Below, piece by piece: positions 46,824 to 55,671 of a stretch of 64,000 nucleotides of DNA. Source of the DNA: DHVE2 group archaeon (lineage in GTDB: Archaea > Thermoplasmatota > Thermoplasmata > Thermoplasmatales > Aciduliprofundaceae); NCBI GenBank assembly GCA_027023265.1, contig JALVVV010000049.1, forward strand, positions 1 to 64,000. Reading direction: 5' to 3'. Positions within the stretch are counted from its first letter, which is position 1. The number at the start of each line of letters is the position of its first letter. The position numbers and the translations under genes were made by a program. A model generated the notes under the pieces. It worked only from the letters and a program-made list of their open reading frames with translations. It was not told the origin of the DNA and made no database searches.

Positions 46824-47825
46824 TCACCTGAGAAGCTCTCTCCTGTAAGAAACCGCAAGGTATGCTATGTATATAACAAGTGCAATGAGTGCGCTTATTA
46901 CATACACATATGGAAAGTAATCGCAAGATGTCTCGCTGTACGAAGTCACCGAATTAACAGAAGATATAACTGATGCACTGTCCAAAAGCAAAAATGTATA
47001 GTTTTCCGTTAAAAACACTTTAAAGTATGCAATCTTTGCACCAGTTTGCCTGGACAATTCTATGGCAATGCTTCCAGCACGACTACGCTCCATGCTCTCC
47101 GCGTTTATTATAAAGCTTATCTTGCCCTGGCGAATGGCACTACGCATGCTGTCAAGCTCGGACTGTGAAGCAAACTGGTTTGGCCCCTCAACAAGAACAC
47201 CCTTCACATCCAAACCAAGAGCTTTTGCTATGTAAAACACACCTGGAACTGCTAAAATAACGCCTTTTCCAAGCATACCCCCATGAATTACCATTTCTCT
47301 TGCAAGGCTTAATGTTTTATTTAAATCATTCAAAAAAGAAAGGTATCCTGTTTTGTAATACATCTCATGCATGGGGTCTAAAGAAGAAAGCTTTAGATAT
47401 ATCGCTCTGGCGATATTTGCAGTGTTGTTAGGATATAACCAGTATCCATGAAAATTTTTCTCCATAGTTCCAAGCGGCAAAAGTGTAGCATTGTAATCGT
47501 CTATATCCAAAATAATCTTCCCCTCTGCATTTTTCTTAATTTCTCTATCTATTGAAAAATACTCGCTTCCAGCTAAAACAACCAGCTTTGCAGAATTTAT
47601 CTTATCAATATCTGCAGGAGTAAGAGAATAATCATGTATGTCGGTACCCAGAGGAACTATATACGAAGAATGAACATAAGAGCCACCAATCATCTTTACA
47701 ATATAGGAAAATGTCTGCAGGGTGGACACAACATCAATCTTGCCTTCCACAGGTGAAGCATGAGCCTGCACACCTGCCAGCGAAATAAAGAGCAATGAAA
47801 CAATAACAATGGCCCGCAATTTCAT
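46824..47825 (-). CDS. ZnuA-like metal-binding solute protein, membrane-anchored, no adjacent transporter
   Basis: A 333-residue cluster-A (ZnuA/PsaA/TroA) solute-binding protein. Signal peptide to about residue 24 (IVIVSLLFISLAGVQAHA); DVVSTLQTFSYIVKMIGG is the first strand-helix; the metal-site histidine lies in PLGTDIHDYSLTPADI; the long central helix and EGPNQFASQSELDSMRSAIRQGKI follow. Unusually it ends with a transmembrane helix (VYVISALIALVIYIAYLAV) and a basic tail instead of a lipoprotein N-terminus. No permease or ATPase gene lies nearby. The promoter contains a DtxR-type palindrome, which argues for iron, manganese or zinc. Confidence 0.85.
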   Translation of the reverse strand: MKLRAIVIVSLLFISLAGVQAHASPVEGKIDVVSTLQTFSYIVKMIGGSYVHSSYIVPLGTDIHDYSLTPADIDKINSAKLVVLAGSEYFSIDREIKKNAEGKIILDIDDYNATLLPLGTMEKNFHGYWLYPNNTANIARAIYLKLSSLDPMHEMYYKTGYLSFLNDLNKTLSLAREMVIHGGMLGKGVILAVPGVFYIAKALGLDVKGVLVEGPNQFASQSELDSMRSAIRQGKISFIINAESMERSRAGSIAIELSRQTGAKIAYFKVFLTENYTFLLLDSASVISSVNSVTSYSETSCDYFPYVYVISALIALVIYIAYLAVSYRRELLR

Positions 47826-47828
47826 ACG

Positions 47829-47856
47829 GTTAGGTAATACCTAACAAAATATAAAC
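47829..47856 (-). promoter_or_regulatory. DtxR-type operator and TATA box of the ZnuA-like gene
   Basis: The sequence gttaggtaatacctaac (47829-47845) is a perfect inverted repeat of seven bases around aat. Its ttaggt/acctaa arms equal the outer arms of the classic DtxR/IdeR box. It lies between the TATA box (tttatatttt on the minus strand, centred near 47851) and the ATG at 47825, so a bound repressor would block transcription of a leaderless message. A DtxR-family gene is present at 35830. Confidence 0.7.
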
Positions 47857-47901
47857 GTTGCTCAGCTAAGGTATAAATAGAGAAATATCATTGGGAGATG
47901 T

Positions 47902-49197
47902 ATGGTAATAAAACACGTTCAGGAAATATTAAACGATGACTGGATTGGGAAAGATGTGGAGCTAAGAGGGTGGATTTACAGAAAGAGAAGAACTGGAAAG
48001 CTCATATTTGTAGTTTTGAGAGATTCAACAGACATTGTACAATGTGTAGTAGAGAAAAAGGTGGTGGGTAACGAGAAATTCAAAGAGCTGGACAAGGTAG
48101 GGGTGGAATCATCAATAAAGATTTCGGGAACCGTCGCAAAAGAAGAGAGGGCGCCAACTGGATATGAAATACATGTAAAAGATGTAGAGATAGTCGGACC
48201 TTCTTTCAATTTTCCCATATCAAAAGACAAGAGCGATGAGTTCCTTTTGGACAACAGGCATCTGTGGGTAAGAAGCCGGGAGATGAATGCAATACTAAAA
48301 ATAAGGTCAACCATTTTCGGAGCGTTACATGACTTCTTTAGAGAAAATGGATATTATGAGACACAGGGTCCAATGTTCGTAACAGGTGCAGTGGAAGGGG
48401 GCTCAACACTATTCGAAGTCCCCTATTTCAACAGAAAAGCATACCTGACCCAGAGTTCTCAGTTTTACCTTGAAACCTTAATATTTTCCCTGGAAAAAGT
48501 GTATACCGTAGCACCAAGTTTTAGAGCTGAAAAAAGCAGAACAAGAAGGCATCTTACAGAGTACTGGCATGCCGAGGCGGAAGCCGCATGGTACCACAAC
48601 AGCGATATGATTGACGATGAAGAAGAGATGATTGTTCAAATTGTTCAGAAAGTGCTTCAAGACAGAAAAAAAGAATTAAAGATACTGAACAGGGATACAA
48701 AAATGTTAGAGCATATAGAAAAGCCATTTGAAAGAATGAAATACGAGAAACTTGTAGATTTTGCCAACGAGCACGGAGTACCAATGAAATATGGGGATGA
48801 TTTAGGCGCCGATGAGGAATCAGCCATCACCAAAAATTTTGACAAACCCGTATTCATAACGCATTACCCAATAGAAATAAAACCGTTCTACCACAGGCCA
48901 GACCCAGAAAACCCGAAGGTAGTCCTTTGCCATGACATGCTTGCTCCTGAAGGTTATGGAGAGGTTATTGGGGGTGGAGAAAGGATATACATGTTAGATG
49001 TACTACTTAAAAGACTTGAAGAGGAAAACCTCAATCCAGAGGATTACTACTGGTACGTGGACCTGAGAAAATACGGAAGTGTGCCTCACGCAGGGTTTGG
49101 ACTTGGAGTGGACAGGCTCGTATGGTGGATCGCAGGCCTGGAGCATATAAAGTACGCAATTCCGTATCCGAGGACTATAAGGAGGGTTAAACCATAA
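47902..49197 (+). CDS. asnS: Asparaginyl-tRNA synthetase (archaeal type)
   Basis: A 431-residue class IIb synthetase. The OB-fold anticodon domain (VELRGWIYRKRRTGKLIFVVLRDSTDIVQCVV) is followed by the catalytic core: motif 2 SFRAEKSRTRRHLTEYWHAEAEAAW (the TEYWHAE form marks AsnRS rather than AspRS, which has a TEF..ID.E form), YGEVIGGGERI, and motif 3 GFGLGVDRLVWWI. TATA box gtataaatag at 47871-47880 and a gggag element precede the ATG at 47902. Its promoter is back-to-back with the ZnuA-like gene, 76 bases apart. Confidence 0.95.
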   Translation: MVIKHVQEILNDDWIGKDVELRGWIYRKRRTGKLIFVVLRDSTDIVQCVVEKKVVGNEKFKELDKVGVESSIKISGTVAKEERAPTGYEIHVKDVEIVGPSFNFPISKDKSDEFLLDNRHLWVRSREMNAILKIRSTIFGALHDFFRENGYYETQGPMFVTGAVEGGSTLFEVPYFNRKAYLTQSSQFYLETLIFSLEKVYTVAPSFRAEKSRTRRHLTEYWHAEAEAAWYHNSDMIDDEEEMIVQIVQKVLQDRKKELKILNRDTKMLEHIEKPFERMKYEKLVDFANEHGVPMKYGDDLGADEESAITKNFDKPVFITHYPIEIKPFYHRPDPENPKVVLCHDMLAPEGYGEVIGGGERIYMLDVLLKRLEEENLNPEDYYWYVDLRKYGSVPHAGFGLGVDRLVWWIAGLEHIKYAIPYPRTIRRVKP

Positions 49198-49629
49198 TCA
49201 CCCTTCCAATTTATCCCTTATATATCCTCCCATAAGACCACCAATAATTCCCATCATAGGGTAAATTATAAAGACTAACCAGCTATATTCTATAAATCGC
49301 ATAATAACAATATCACTAATATAGAGAGCATAGCCATACAAAAAATAAGGAAATGCCTGATAAATTATTGCAAGAATATATCCCAAGAAGGAAGAGATAA
49401 TAATCACCAAAAATATCTCCTGAAGAGATTCGATTAATATTCCAAGAAAAACGCCAATGAGTATCGCATAAAAAACGTAGAGCAAATAGGTGTACGGGTA
49501 CGCGCCAACGGGCAAGATGCAAACAACAGGGTACACAAGGTAAAACGTTAGATACGCATATACAGGCGTAGTAGCTAAGACAAATAAAAGAATGCGGAAA
49601 ACACCATGTATTTTCTCAGCTATATCCAT
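49198..49629 (-). CDS. Four-helix membrane protein, unknown
   Basis: A 143-residue protein that is mostly membrane: about four helices (ILLFVLATTPVYAYLTFYLV, TYLLYVFYAILIGVFLGILI, IFLVIIISSFLGYILAIIY, WLVFIIYPMMGIIGGLMGG) and a short basic end. No family recognised. It overlaps the end of the next upstream gene by 14 bases, so it is translated with it. Its stop abuts the asnS stop from the other strand. Confidence 0.72.
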   Translation of the reverse strand: MDIAEKIHGVFRILLFVLATTPVYAYLTFYLVYPVVCILPVGAYPYTYLLYVFYAILIGVFLGILIESLQEIFLVIIISSFLGYILAIIYQAFPYFLYGYALYISDIVIMRFIEYSWLVFIIYPMMGIIGGLMGGYIRDKLEG

Positions 49630-50188
49630 AGTACGACAGCTCCACTGCAGGTAGGTTCCACAGGTACCATGTTCTCACGTTGTACCTGTACTGCTCAGTA
49701 TTGTAATCACCCACAAAACCGCGAATATCCAAGGTTGTGTACCACGTAACATTATCGCGTCCATATTTTTTGGATAGCCATCTTACTTGCGAGAGAATAT
49801 AGGATTGCCAGATATGCGTAGTAATATTATCCATGATTAATATGCTCTTATGACCGCCGGGTGGCACAAAAATCTTATTCTTGAAGAAAAAATACACGTA
49901 GTTGTTAGCCTGATGCTTAACTGAACCATTTACCAAAAAAACGTGCCATGTGATTTGCTCCACTGTAAACTTCATGTGCCCAGGATTAACAAGGGTGAAT
50001 TTTATATACGGCACATAAGATGTGTTGTTAAAATCCACGCGAAAACTTACGTTCCGTGGATTGTTAGTAATTAAAATAGTTCTTGTTTTCTCCATATTGG
50101 CAAGAGTGTAACCTGAGTAAGCACCGGATACAAAGAAAAAAATTGACAGGAAAATAAAAATATAGAAAATCCTCCGCAGGTTGTTCAT
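49616..50188 (-). CDS. Exported or anchored beta-sandwich protein, unknown
   Basis: A 190-residue protein with one N-terminal hydrophobic segment (IFYIFIFLSIFFFVSGAYSGY) and an extracellular domain with NVSFRVDFNN, IKFTLVNPGHMKFTVEQITWHVFLVNGSV and FVPPGGHKSILIMDN, the strand pattern of small immunoglobulin- or LEA-like domains. The GPGG-like turn plus N-glycosylation sequons fit a cell-surface location. It follows the oppF gene by seven bases, so it is probably part of the opp transcription unit. Confidence 0.72.
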   Translation of the reverse strand: MNNLRRIFYIFIFLSIFFFVSGAYSGYTLANMEKTRTILITNNPRNVSFRVDFNNTSYVPYIKFTLVNPGHMKFTVEQITWHVFLVNGSVKHQANNYVYFFFKNKIFVPPGGHKSILIMDNITTHIWQSYILSQVRWLSKKYGRDNVTWYTTLDIRGFVGDYNTEQYRYNVRTWYLWNLPAVELSYYGYS

Positions 50189-50195
50189 CTACAAA

Positions 50196-51239
50196 TCATA
50201 CCTCCACCGTTTTCTCAGTGGGCTCCTCTTCCATGAACTTCTCTGCAAAGTGGCACGCTACAAAGTGTCCCGGTGAAATCTCCTTAAGCGGAGGTTCTTT
50301 CTTGTCGCAAATGCCTTTCTGCGCATACGGGCACCTTGGCCAGAAGCGACAACCTTTTGGCAAGTTTATAGGACTGGGTATTTCTCCCTTTATCTCAACT
50401 CTACCATGCTTGTGGTCTGGATCAGGCACTGGAACCGCAGATATAAGAGCGCGGGTGTAGGGATGTACGTGGTTGAAAATAACCTCGTCTGTCTCTCCGA
50501 TTTCTACAATCTTTCCAAGGTACATCACGGCAATACGGTCAGACATATACCTTGCAACCGCAATATCATGGGTTATGAAGATGTAAGGTATCTTGTACTT
50601 CTCTCTCAAATCAAGCATTAAATTCATCACACCTGCCCTTATAGATACATCCAGCATGGATACTGGCTCATCGGCAACTATGAACTTAGGTCTAAGAACC
50701 ATAGCTCTTGCAATGGCAACTCTCTGTCTCTGACCTCCGCTCATCTGGTGAGGATATCTAGAAAGGTACTCCTCGGCAGGTCTTAATCCTGCATCTTCCA
50801 GAGCCTTTATAACCATCTCAACACGCTCATCGTAGGTTTCACCGATACCATGTATTATAAGAGGCTCCATAATAGTTTTTTGCACGGTAAACCTGGGATT
50901 AAGTGACTCATACGGATCCTGAAATATCATCTGCACGTGTCTGCGATAGCTCTTGAGCTCTTTTCCAGATAGTTTTGCAATATCCCTTCCCTCGAAAAGC
51001 ACAGTTCCACTGGTAGGGTCTTCAAGACGCGTTAACAACCTGCCCGTTGTGGATTTACCGCATCCGGATTCTCCCACCAAACCAATGATTTCTCCCTCAT
51101 GTAAATCAAAAGATATACCATCCACTGCCTTCACGTACAATGGTTCTCCCGAAAACTTGAACATACCCACATGCAAATCGAAGTATTTTTTGAGCTTTCT
51201 TACTTTCACAACAACCTTACCATCAGTATACCCTGCCAT
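50196..51239 (-). CDS. Peptide ABC transporter ATPase (OppF/DppF)
   Basis: A 347-residue ABC ATPase. Walker A GESGCGKST, Q-loop MIFQDPYESLNPR, signature MSGGQRQRVAIARA, Walker B FIVADEPVSMLD, H-loop ITHDIAV, and the oligopeptide-family C-terminal extension GCRFWPRCPYAQKGICDKKEPPL, whose cysteines bind an iron-sulfur cluster in relatives. I prefer the ATG at 51239 over the GTG at 51254 because a ggtgag Shine-Dalgarno element sits upstream of the ATG. It directly follows oppD. Confidence 0.95.
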   Translation of the reverse strand: MAGYTDGKVVVKVRKLKKYFDLHVGMFKFSGEPLYVKAVDGISFDLHEGEIIGLVGESGCGKSTTGRLLTRLEDPTSGTVLFEGRDIAKLSGKELKSYRRHVQMIFQDPYESLNPRFTVQKTIMEPLIIHGIGETYDERVEMVIKALEDAGLRPAEEYLSRYPHQMSGGQRQRVAIARAMVLRPKFIVADEPVSMLDVSIRAGVMNLMLDLREKYKIPYIFITHDIAVARYMSDRIAVMYLGKIVEIGETDEVIFNHVHPYTRALISAVPVPDPDHKHGRVEIKGEIPSPINLPKGCRFWPRCPYAQKGICDKKEPPLKEISPGHFVACHFAEKFMEEEPTEKTVEV

Positions 51240-51240
51240 C

Positions 51241-52281
51241 TTACTCACCACCACTTAACTCACCATATAGCTCTTCTGCAAAGTGACACTTGGACAAATG
51301 CCCTGGAGAGATCTCAACAACAGGTGGCTCCTTTTCAAGACATATATCTTTTGCATAAGGACATCTTGGCGCAAACCTGCATCCCTTTGGAGGATTCGCC
51401 AAATCAGGCGGGCTTCCAGGTATTGACCTTAACCGCTTCTTTTCCCCTTTTATGCTCGGGAATGCCTTAAGCAACGCTTCGGTATATGGATGAGCAGTCT
51501 CCTTAAATATCTCCCTGGCAGTTCCCTTTTCCACAAGATGACCTGCATACATAACTGCCATCTTTTCAGCCATCTCCGCAACCACGCTAACATCGTGTGT
51601 TATCAAGATCATAGCCACGTTCTCCCTTCTTTGAAGCTCGGAAATTTTACCAAGTATACGGTCCTGAGTAACCACGTCAAGAGCAGTTGTAGGCTCATCA
51701 GCAATGATTAAATCAGGACTAAGAGCAAGAGACATGGCTATCATGGCCCTCTGTTTCATGCCTCCACTGTACTCGTGAGGGTAATTATCTATACGGTCCT
51801 TTGGTATACCCACTAAATCAAACAGCATCTCAATTCTTTTTCTGACTTCTTCCTCGGTGAGATCCTCATGTTGCAATATGGCTTCCTTTATCTGATCCCC
51901 AACAGTATATACAGGATTAAAAGCGTTCATAGCACCCTGGAAAATCATGGAAATTCGTTTCCACCTGTAAGAGCGCATCTTTGGATTGTATTCATCAATT
52001 TTTCGGTATCCCTTGTATTGTTTGCTCGGGTACGTACCAATCTTTATTAAATCAGTGCCATCGAACACAACCTTGCTGTTGCTCTTCAAATAGGCGTTAT
52101 CTGCAAGAAGCTGAGTAACAGCATAACCTGTTGTAGTCTTACCGCATCCCGATTCACCCACCAGGCCCATGGTTTCACCGCGTTTAAGGGTAAAGTTAAC
52201 GCCATCCACGGCGTAAACCCACCCGTTCCGGATTTTGTAGTGTACCGAAAGGTTCTTTACAGTAAGCAAGTTGTCATCCAT
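51241..52281 (-). CDS. Peptide ABC transporter ATPase (OppD/DppD)
   Basis: A 346-residue ABC ATPase. Walker A GESGCGKTT, Q-loop MIFQGAMNAFNP, signature YSGGMKQRAMIAMS, Walker B LIIADEPTTALD, ITHDVSV, and the C-terminal GCRFAPRCPYAKDICLEKEPP cysteine region. The start is chosen at the ATG at 52281, preceded by a near-perfect Shine-Dalgarno (gaggtga at 52287-52293, minus strand) that overlaps the oppC stop. The GTG at 52290 is less likely. Confidence 0.95.
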   Translation of the reverse strand: MDDNLLTVKNLSVHYKIRNGWVYAVDGVNFTLKRGETMGLVGESGCGKTTTGYAVTQLLADNAYLKSNSKVVFDGTDLIKIGTYPSKQYKGYRKIDEYNPKMRSYRWKRISMIFQGAMNAFNPVYTVGDQIKEAILQHEDLTEEEVRKRIEMLFDLVGIPKDRIDNYPHEYSGGMKQRAMIAMSLALSPDLIIADEPTTALDVVTQDRILGKISELQRRENVAMILITHDVSVVAEMAEKMAVMYAGHLVEKGTAREIFKETAHPYTEALLKAFPSIKGEKKRLRSIPGSPPDLANPPKGCRFAPRCPYAKDICLEKEPPVVEISPGHLSKCHFAEELYGELSGGE

Positions 52282-52286
52282 TTTTA

Positions 52287-54596
52287 TCACCTCTTCCTCA
52301 AGCGCGGGTTCACTATCTCATCAAATGCCCTGCCAACCAGATAGAAAGACAAGCTAATCAATGTTATAAACACACCGGGCATGACGAGCCATCCCCACGC
52401 ATTCGGATTTGTCTGCTGTGCATACATCCTTAGATACTGAAGCATCATACCCCAGGATATTGAATTAGGATCTCCAAGTCCCAGGAAAGCAAGAGCAGCC
52501 TCTGAAAGAATTGCACCAGCCACACCAAACGTCATGTATAGAAAAGTCAATGGAAGCACATTTGGGAATATATGCACAGTAATCATCCTTACATTGGATG
52601 CACCTGCAACCCTGGCCGCGTCCATGAATGGCCTGTTCTTCAAAGATAACGTTACGGCACGGATAACTCTCGCGATTCCTGCCCAGCCTAACACCGATAT
52701 AATCAACACGATGTTCCAGATGTTAGGTCCTAAAACCGCAGCAAGTAAAAGCATAATAACAATACCTGGCAAAGTAAGAATAATATCCACCGTTCTCATA
52801 ATGACTATGTCAATCCACCCACCGTAGAAACCGGAGATTATTCCTATGAAAGTACCCGCCAGCACGGAAATAATTGCTGCAGTTAGACCAACGAGCAGCG
52901 AGGTCCTTGCACCATAGACAAGCCATGTCCAAATATCATGGCCCTCATAATCAGTTCCAAACAGGTAAAAGTTACCAGAGTAGCGACCATGTCCAAATGG
53001 TGGAATAACCACCGTAGGGATACGAGAGCCACCAGATGCCTGAAGATATAATGTATTCTGTTTTGTGACCACCCCTATATATGTACCAGTTTGGCCAGAC
53101 ATTGGGAAAACTGTACCAAGATAAACGGCAGGAGTTGCTGCACCTCCCAAAATCATAAACGACTTGTTCAAGCCAATTCCTCTAACACCACCCATCAATT
53201 CGGTTCTGAACTGCTCACTAATCTCATATATAGATCCCTGCTTGGTACTAACATAATACGACCTAGCTCCCTGGTCATACTGGGATACGTAATTTATGTC
53301 GCCTTTCAGCACCAAATATGAAGTGCGATTATCCATTACCATTCCAGTAGATGGATCCAATTTTGCAACGAAGCTACCCACATTTGTTGTCCCGTAAATC
53401 ATTGTGAATTCTCTTATAGTTCCATGCAAACCAATAACGTTCAATGTATGAATACGCGGATCCATGGGATTTAGGGAAATGGTATTGTTCCATGCCAAAG
53501 TCCCATTGTTAGCAAATATACCAAGAGCGTAATTGTTCTTGCAAAGTATTACCACTACATCTCTACTCTTTTTTATACCCTGCCCTGCCTGCGCATAAAC
53601 CAAACTAACGCTATGGCTCCCTGCTAACTGCTCACCGGCAGAATCCAAAGAATATTTCCAGTCCAGTTGCTTACCTGAAATCCCATCTACATACCTTATT
53701 TTTTCCTCACCACCCGTATAATTATATTTCAACAAAATGTTATACTTCTCAATTGCACTCTTTGTAGGTACTATAACCCACGTATGCCCATTGGCAGTAT
53801 CAAACCTAATTTGCGGGTTAGCCTCAATAGTGGAGTTCACCGTGAAATTATATACAAAGTGCAAACCAGGAGCAACAACATAAGGAAGACCACCCATATT
53901 AGCAACAAGATACTCCCACATGAATATTGTAACATTATGATCCCCTGCAAGAGCTATGGCCACCAGCGCATGAGTATTGGAAGTTACAGTAACGTTGTAA
54001 TCCCACACATTAGAGAAATACTGAACATGATATGGCAAGTGAACCACCGTGGGATTTTTTAAGAAACTATCAAGTACCACATCTTCTAAGTTTCTATGAA
54101 AGCGAACGGAATACATATACATCGAGTTGTTAGTAACACCAATAATCTTTGTATTTTCTTTTAGATACATCATATCTTTCATACCCACAGGTATGTCCCT
54201 GCTTATGGGATTATACAATCTAAGTAATGTGGTATTGGAGAAATCCCTAGGATAGAAATATGATTTCCCCGATGAGGAATAGAGCAACACGCCGGCAATC
54301 ATAGAATTCTTACCATAGGATGTCCTCGGAGTAAGCACAGATACAGGAGAATGCCAATTTTCTTGAGTTGGTATTGTCTTGGTATAATTATCTATCTCAA
54401 ATAAATCACCAGCCGGAGCCAAATAGGTTGGGGAATAGGTAAAGGGAATTACCGGAGCAAATATTGCAATAACAATAAAAAAAGTGATTATTGCCAAACC
54501 GACCATCCCCAACTTGCTCTGTTTAAACAGACTCCAATTGGTTTTTATAGCTCTTTCCATGCTACGTTTCATTTCATCCCATCTAACAGATTTCAT
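52287..54596 (-). CDS. Peptide ABC transporter permease (OppC/DppC) with a large extracellular insertion
   Basis: A 769-residue permease; ordinary OppC proteins have about 300. Helix 1 (MVGLAIITFFIVIAIFAPVIPF) ends near residue 52, then about 490 residues follow before the usual GTDYEGHDIWTWLVYGARTSL entry to helix 2. The inserted region has repeated beta segments (SMYMYSVRFHRN, YNVTVTSNTHALVAIAL, YALGIFANNGTLAWNN, FVAKLDPSTGMVMDN, YYVSTKQGSIYEIS) suggesting a PQQ-like beta-propeller outside the cell. The remaining five helices and the EAA-type loop (DAARVAGASNVRMITVHIFPN) are intact, so the transporter should work. Confidence 0.93.
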   Translation of the reverse strand: MKSVRWDEMKRSMERAIKTNWSLFKQSKLGMVGLAIITFFIVIAIFAPVIPFTYSPTYLAPAGDLFEIDNYTKTIPTQENWHSPVSVLTPRTSYGKNSMIAGVLLYSSSGKSYFYPRDFSNTTLLRLYNPISRDIPVGMKDMMYLKENTKIIGVTNNSMYMYSVRFHRNLEDVVLDSFLKNPTVVHLPYHVQYFSNVWDYNVTVTSNTHALVAIALAGDHNVTIFMWEYLVANMGGLPYVVAPGLHFVYNFTVNSTIEANPQIRFDTANGHTWVIVPTKSAIEKYNILLKYNYTGGEEKIRYVDGISGKQLDWKYSLDSAGEQLAGSHSVSLVYAQAGQGIKKSRDVVVILCKNNYALGIFANNGTLAWNNTISLNPMDPRIHTLNVIGLHGTIREFTMIYGTTNVGSFVAKLDPSTGMVMDNRTSYLVLKGDINYVSQYDQGARSYYVSTKQGSIYEISEQFRTELMGGVRGIGLNKSFMILGGAATPAVYLGTVFPMSGQTGTYIGVVTKQNTLYLQASGGSRIPTVVIPPFGHGRYSGNFYLFGTDYEGHDIWTWLVYGARTSLLVGLTAAIISVLAGTFIGIISGFYGGWIDIVIMRTVDIILTLPGIVIMLLLAAVLGPNIWNIVLIISVLGWAGIARVIRAVTLSLKNRPFMDAARVAGASNVRMITVHIFPNVLPLTFLYMTFGVAGAILSEAALAFLGLGDPNSISWGMMLQYLRMYAQQTNPNAWGWLVMPGVFITLISLSFYLVGRAFDEIVNPRLRKR

Positions 54597-54610
54597 ATTA
54601 ATTCACCTCC

Positions 54611-55609
54611 TTACTGAATCCTCACTCTTGGATCAAGTACACCGTACAGCAAGTCAGCTACAAAGTTTCCAATCAATACCAGCAATGTGATTATGTAAAG
54701 TGTCGCATATACAATGGGCAAATCCAACTGCATCAAAGCAGTAATATAGAGCAAGCCAACGCCAGGATACGTGAACACCTGCTCGGTAATAACACCACCA
54801 GCCACTGTAAACGCAAGTGCTATCACAAAAGATGTCACCAATGGAAGCAAAGCATTTCTGGCTGCATGTTTGTAAAGTACCCTCTTCTCTGGAAGACCCT
54901 TTGCCTTTGCAGTAACTATGTACTCTTCACCCATCACATCAAGCATGCTTGTTCTCATTAATAGCGTGGTTCCTGCAAGACTTACAAGCAACAGGACAGT
55001 CAAAGGCATAATGAGAGCTTTAACAAAAGCTATGGAAAAGTACCCATACTGCATCCACGCGTTAGCACGTAACGGGAACCAACCCAACTCAAAAGCGAAT
55101 ATATATATGAAAATCAAACCCAGCCAGAATGTAGGCATATTGTAAAATATCAGGCTCGTAACAATAGTCCCGGAATCCAGCCAGCTTCCTCTTTTCCAAG
55201 CAACAATTGCTCCTAAGAAATAACCAATAAGATAAGCTAATATAGTAGCCAAACCAAACAAGATAAGGGTGTTCCACAAACGCCCATACACGTATGAATG
55301 CGTTACATCATCATAACCACCAAATAGCAAATAATTTACCGATTGACCTGTCATAAACGAGCGACCAAAATTGAACGTGAACATATTAGTCATATAAATA
55401 AGATACCTCTGCCAAACGGATTTATCATAACCCATCTCCTTAATCATAGCCTCCTTCTGTTGTGGAGTAAGACCAGGAGATTGCATTAAAAGCTGATAAG
55501 GCTTTGCGGGCAAAGCCTCAAGAAGCGCGAATATTATCGTCATAATCACAATGAGCGTTATTACCAGTTGTATTGTTCTTTTAATGACATACACACCTAA
55601 CGGACCCAT
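54611..55609 (-). CDS. Peptide ABC transporter permease (OppB/DppB)
   Basis: A 332-residue six-helix permease. The start YVIKRTIQLVITLIVIMTIIFALLEALP and the loop GYDKSVWQRYLIYMTNMFTFNFGRSFMTG are typical, as is the EAA-type motif (YIVTAKAKGLPEKRVLYKHAARNALLPL) in pieces. The end reads DLLYGVLDPRVRIQ. Apart from a mild expansion of the first periplasmic loop it has normal length, unlike its partner OppC. It follows oppA by about 60 bases. Confidence 0.95.
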   Translation of the reverse strand: MGPLGVYVIKRTIQLVITLIVIMTIIFALLEALPAKPYQLLMQSPGLTPQQKEAMIKEMGYDKSVWQRYLIYMTNMFTFNFGRSFMTGQSVNYLLFGGYDDVTHSYVYGRLWNTLILFGLATILAYLIGYFLGAIVAWKRGSWLDSGTIVTSLIFYNMPTFWLGLIFIYIFAFELGWFPLRANAWMQYGYFSIAFVKALIMPLTVLLLVSLAGTTLLMRTSMLDVMGEEYIVTAKAKGLPEKRVLYKHAARNALLPLVTSFVIALAFTVAGGVITEQVFTYPGVGLLYITALMQLDLPIVYATLYIITLLVLIGNFVADLLYGVLDPRVRIQ

Positions 55610-55671
55610 AATTTATTCACCTCCAAACACCACCACGAGAACAAAAATATTAAAAAAATAAAGAGAAGAAT

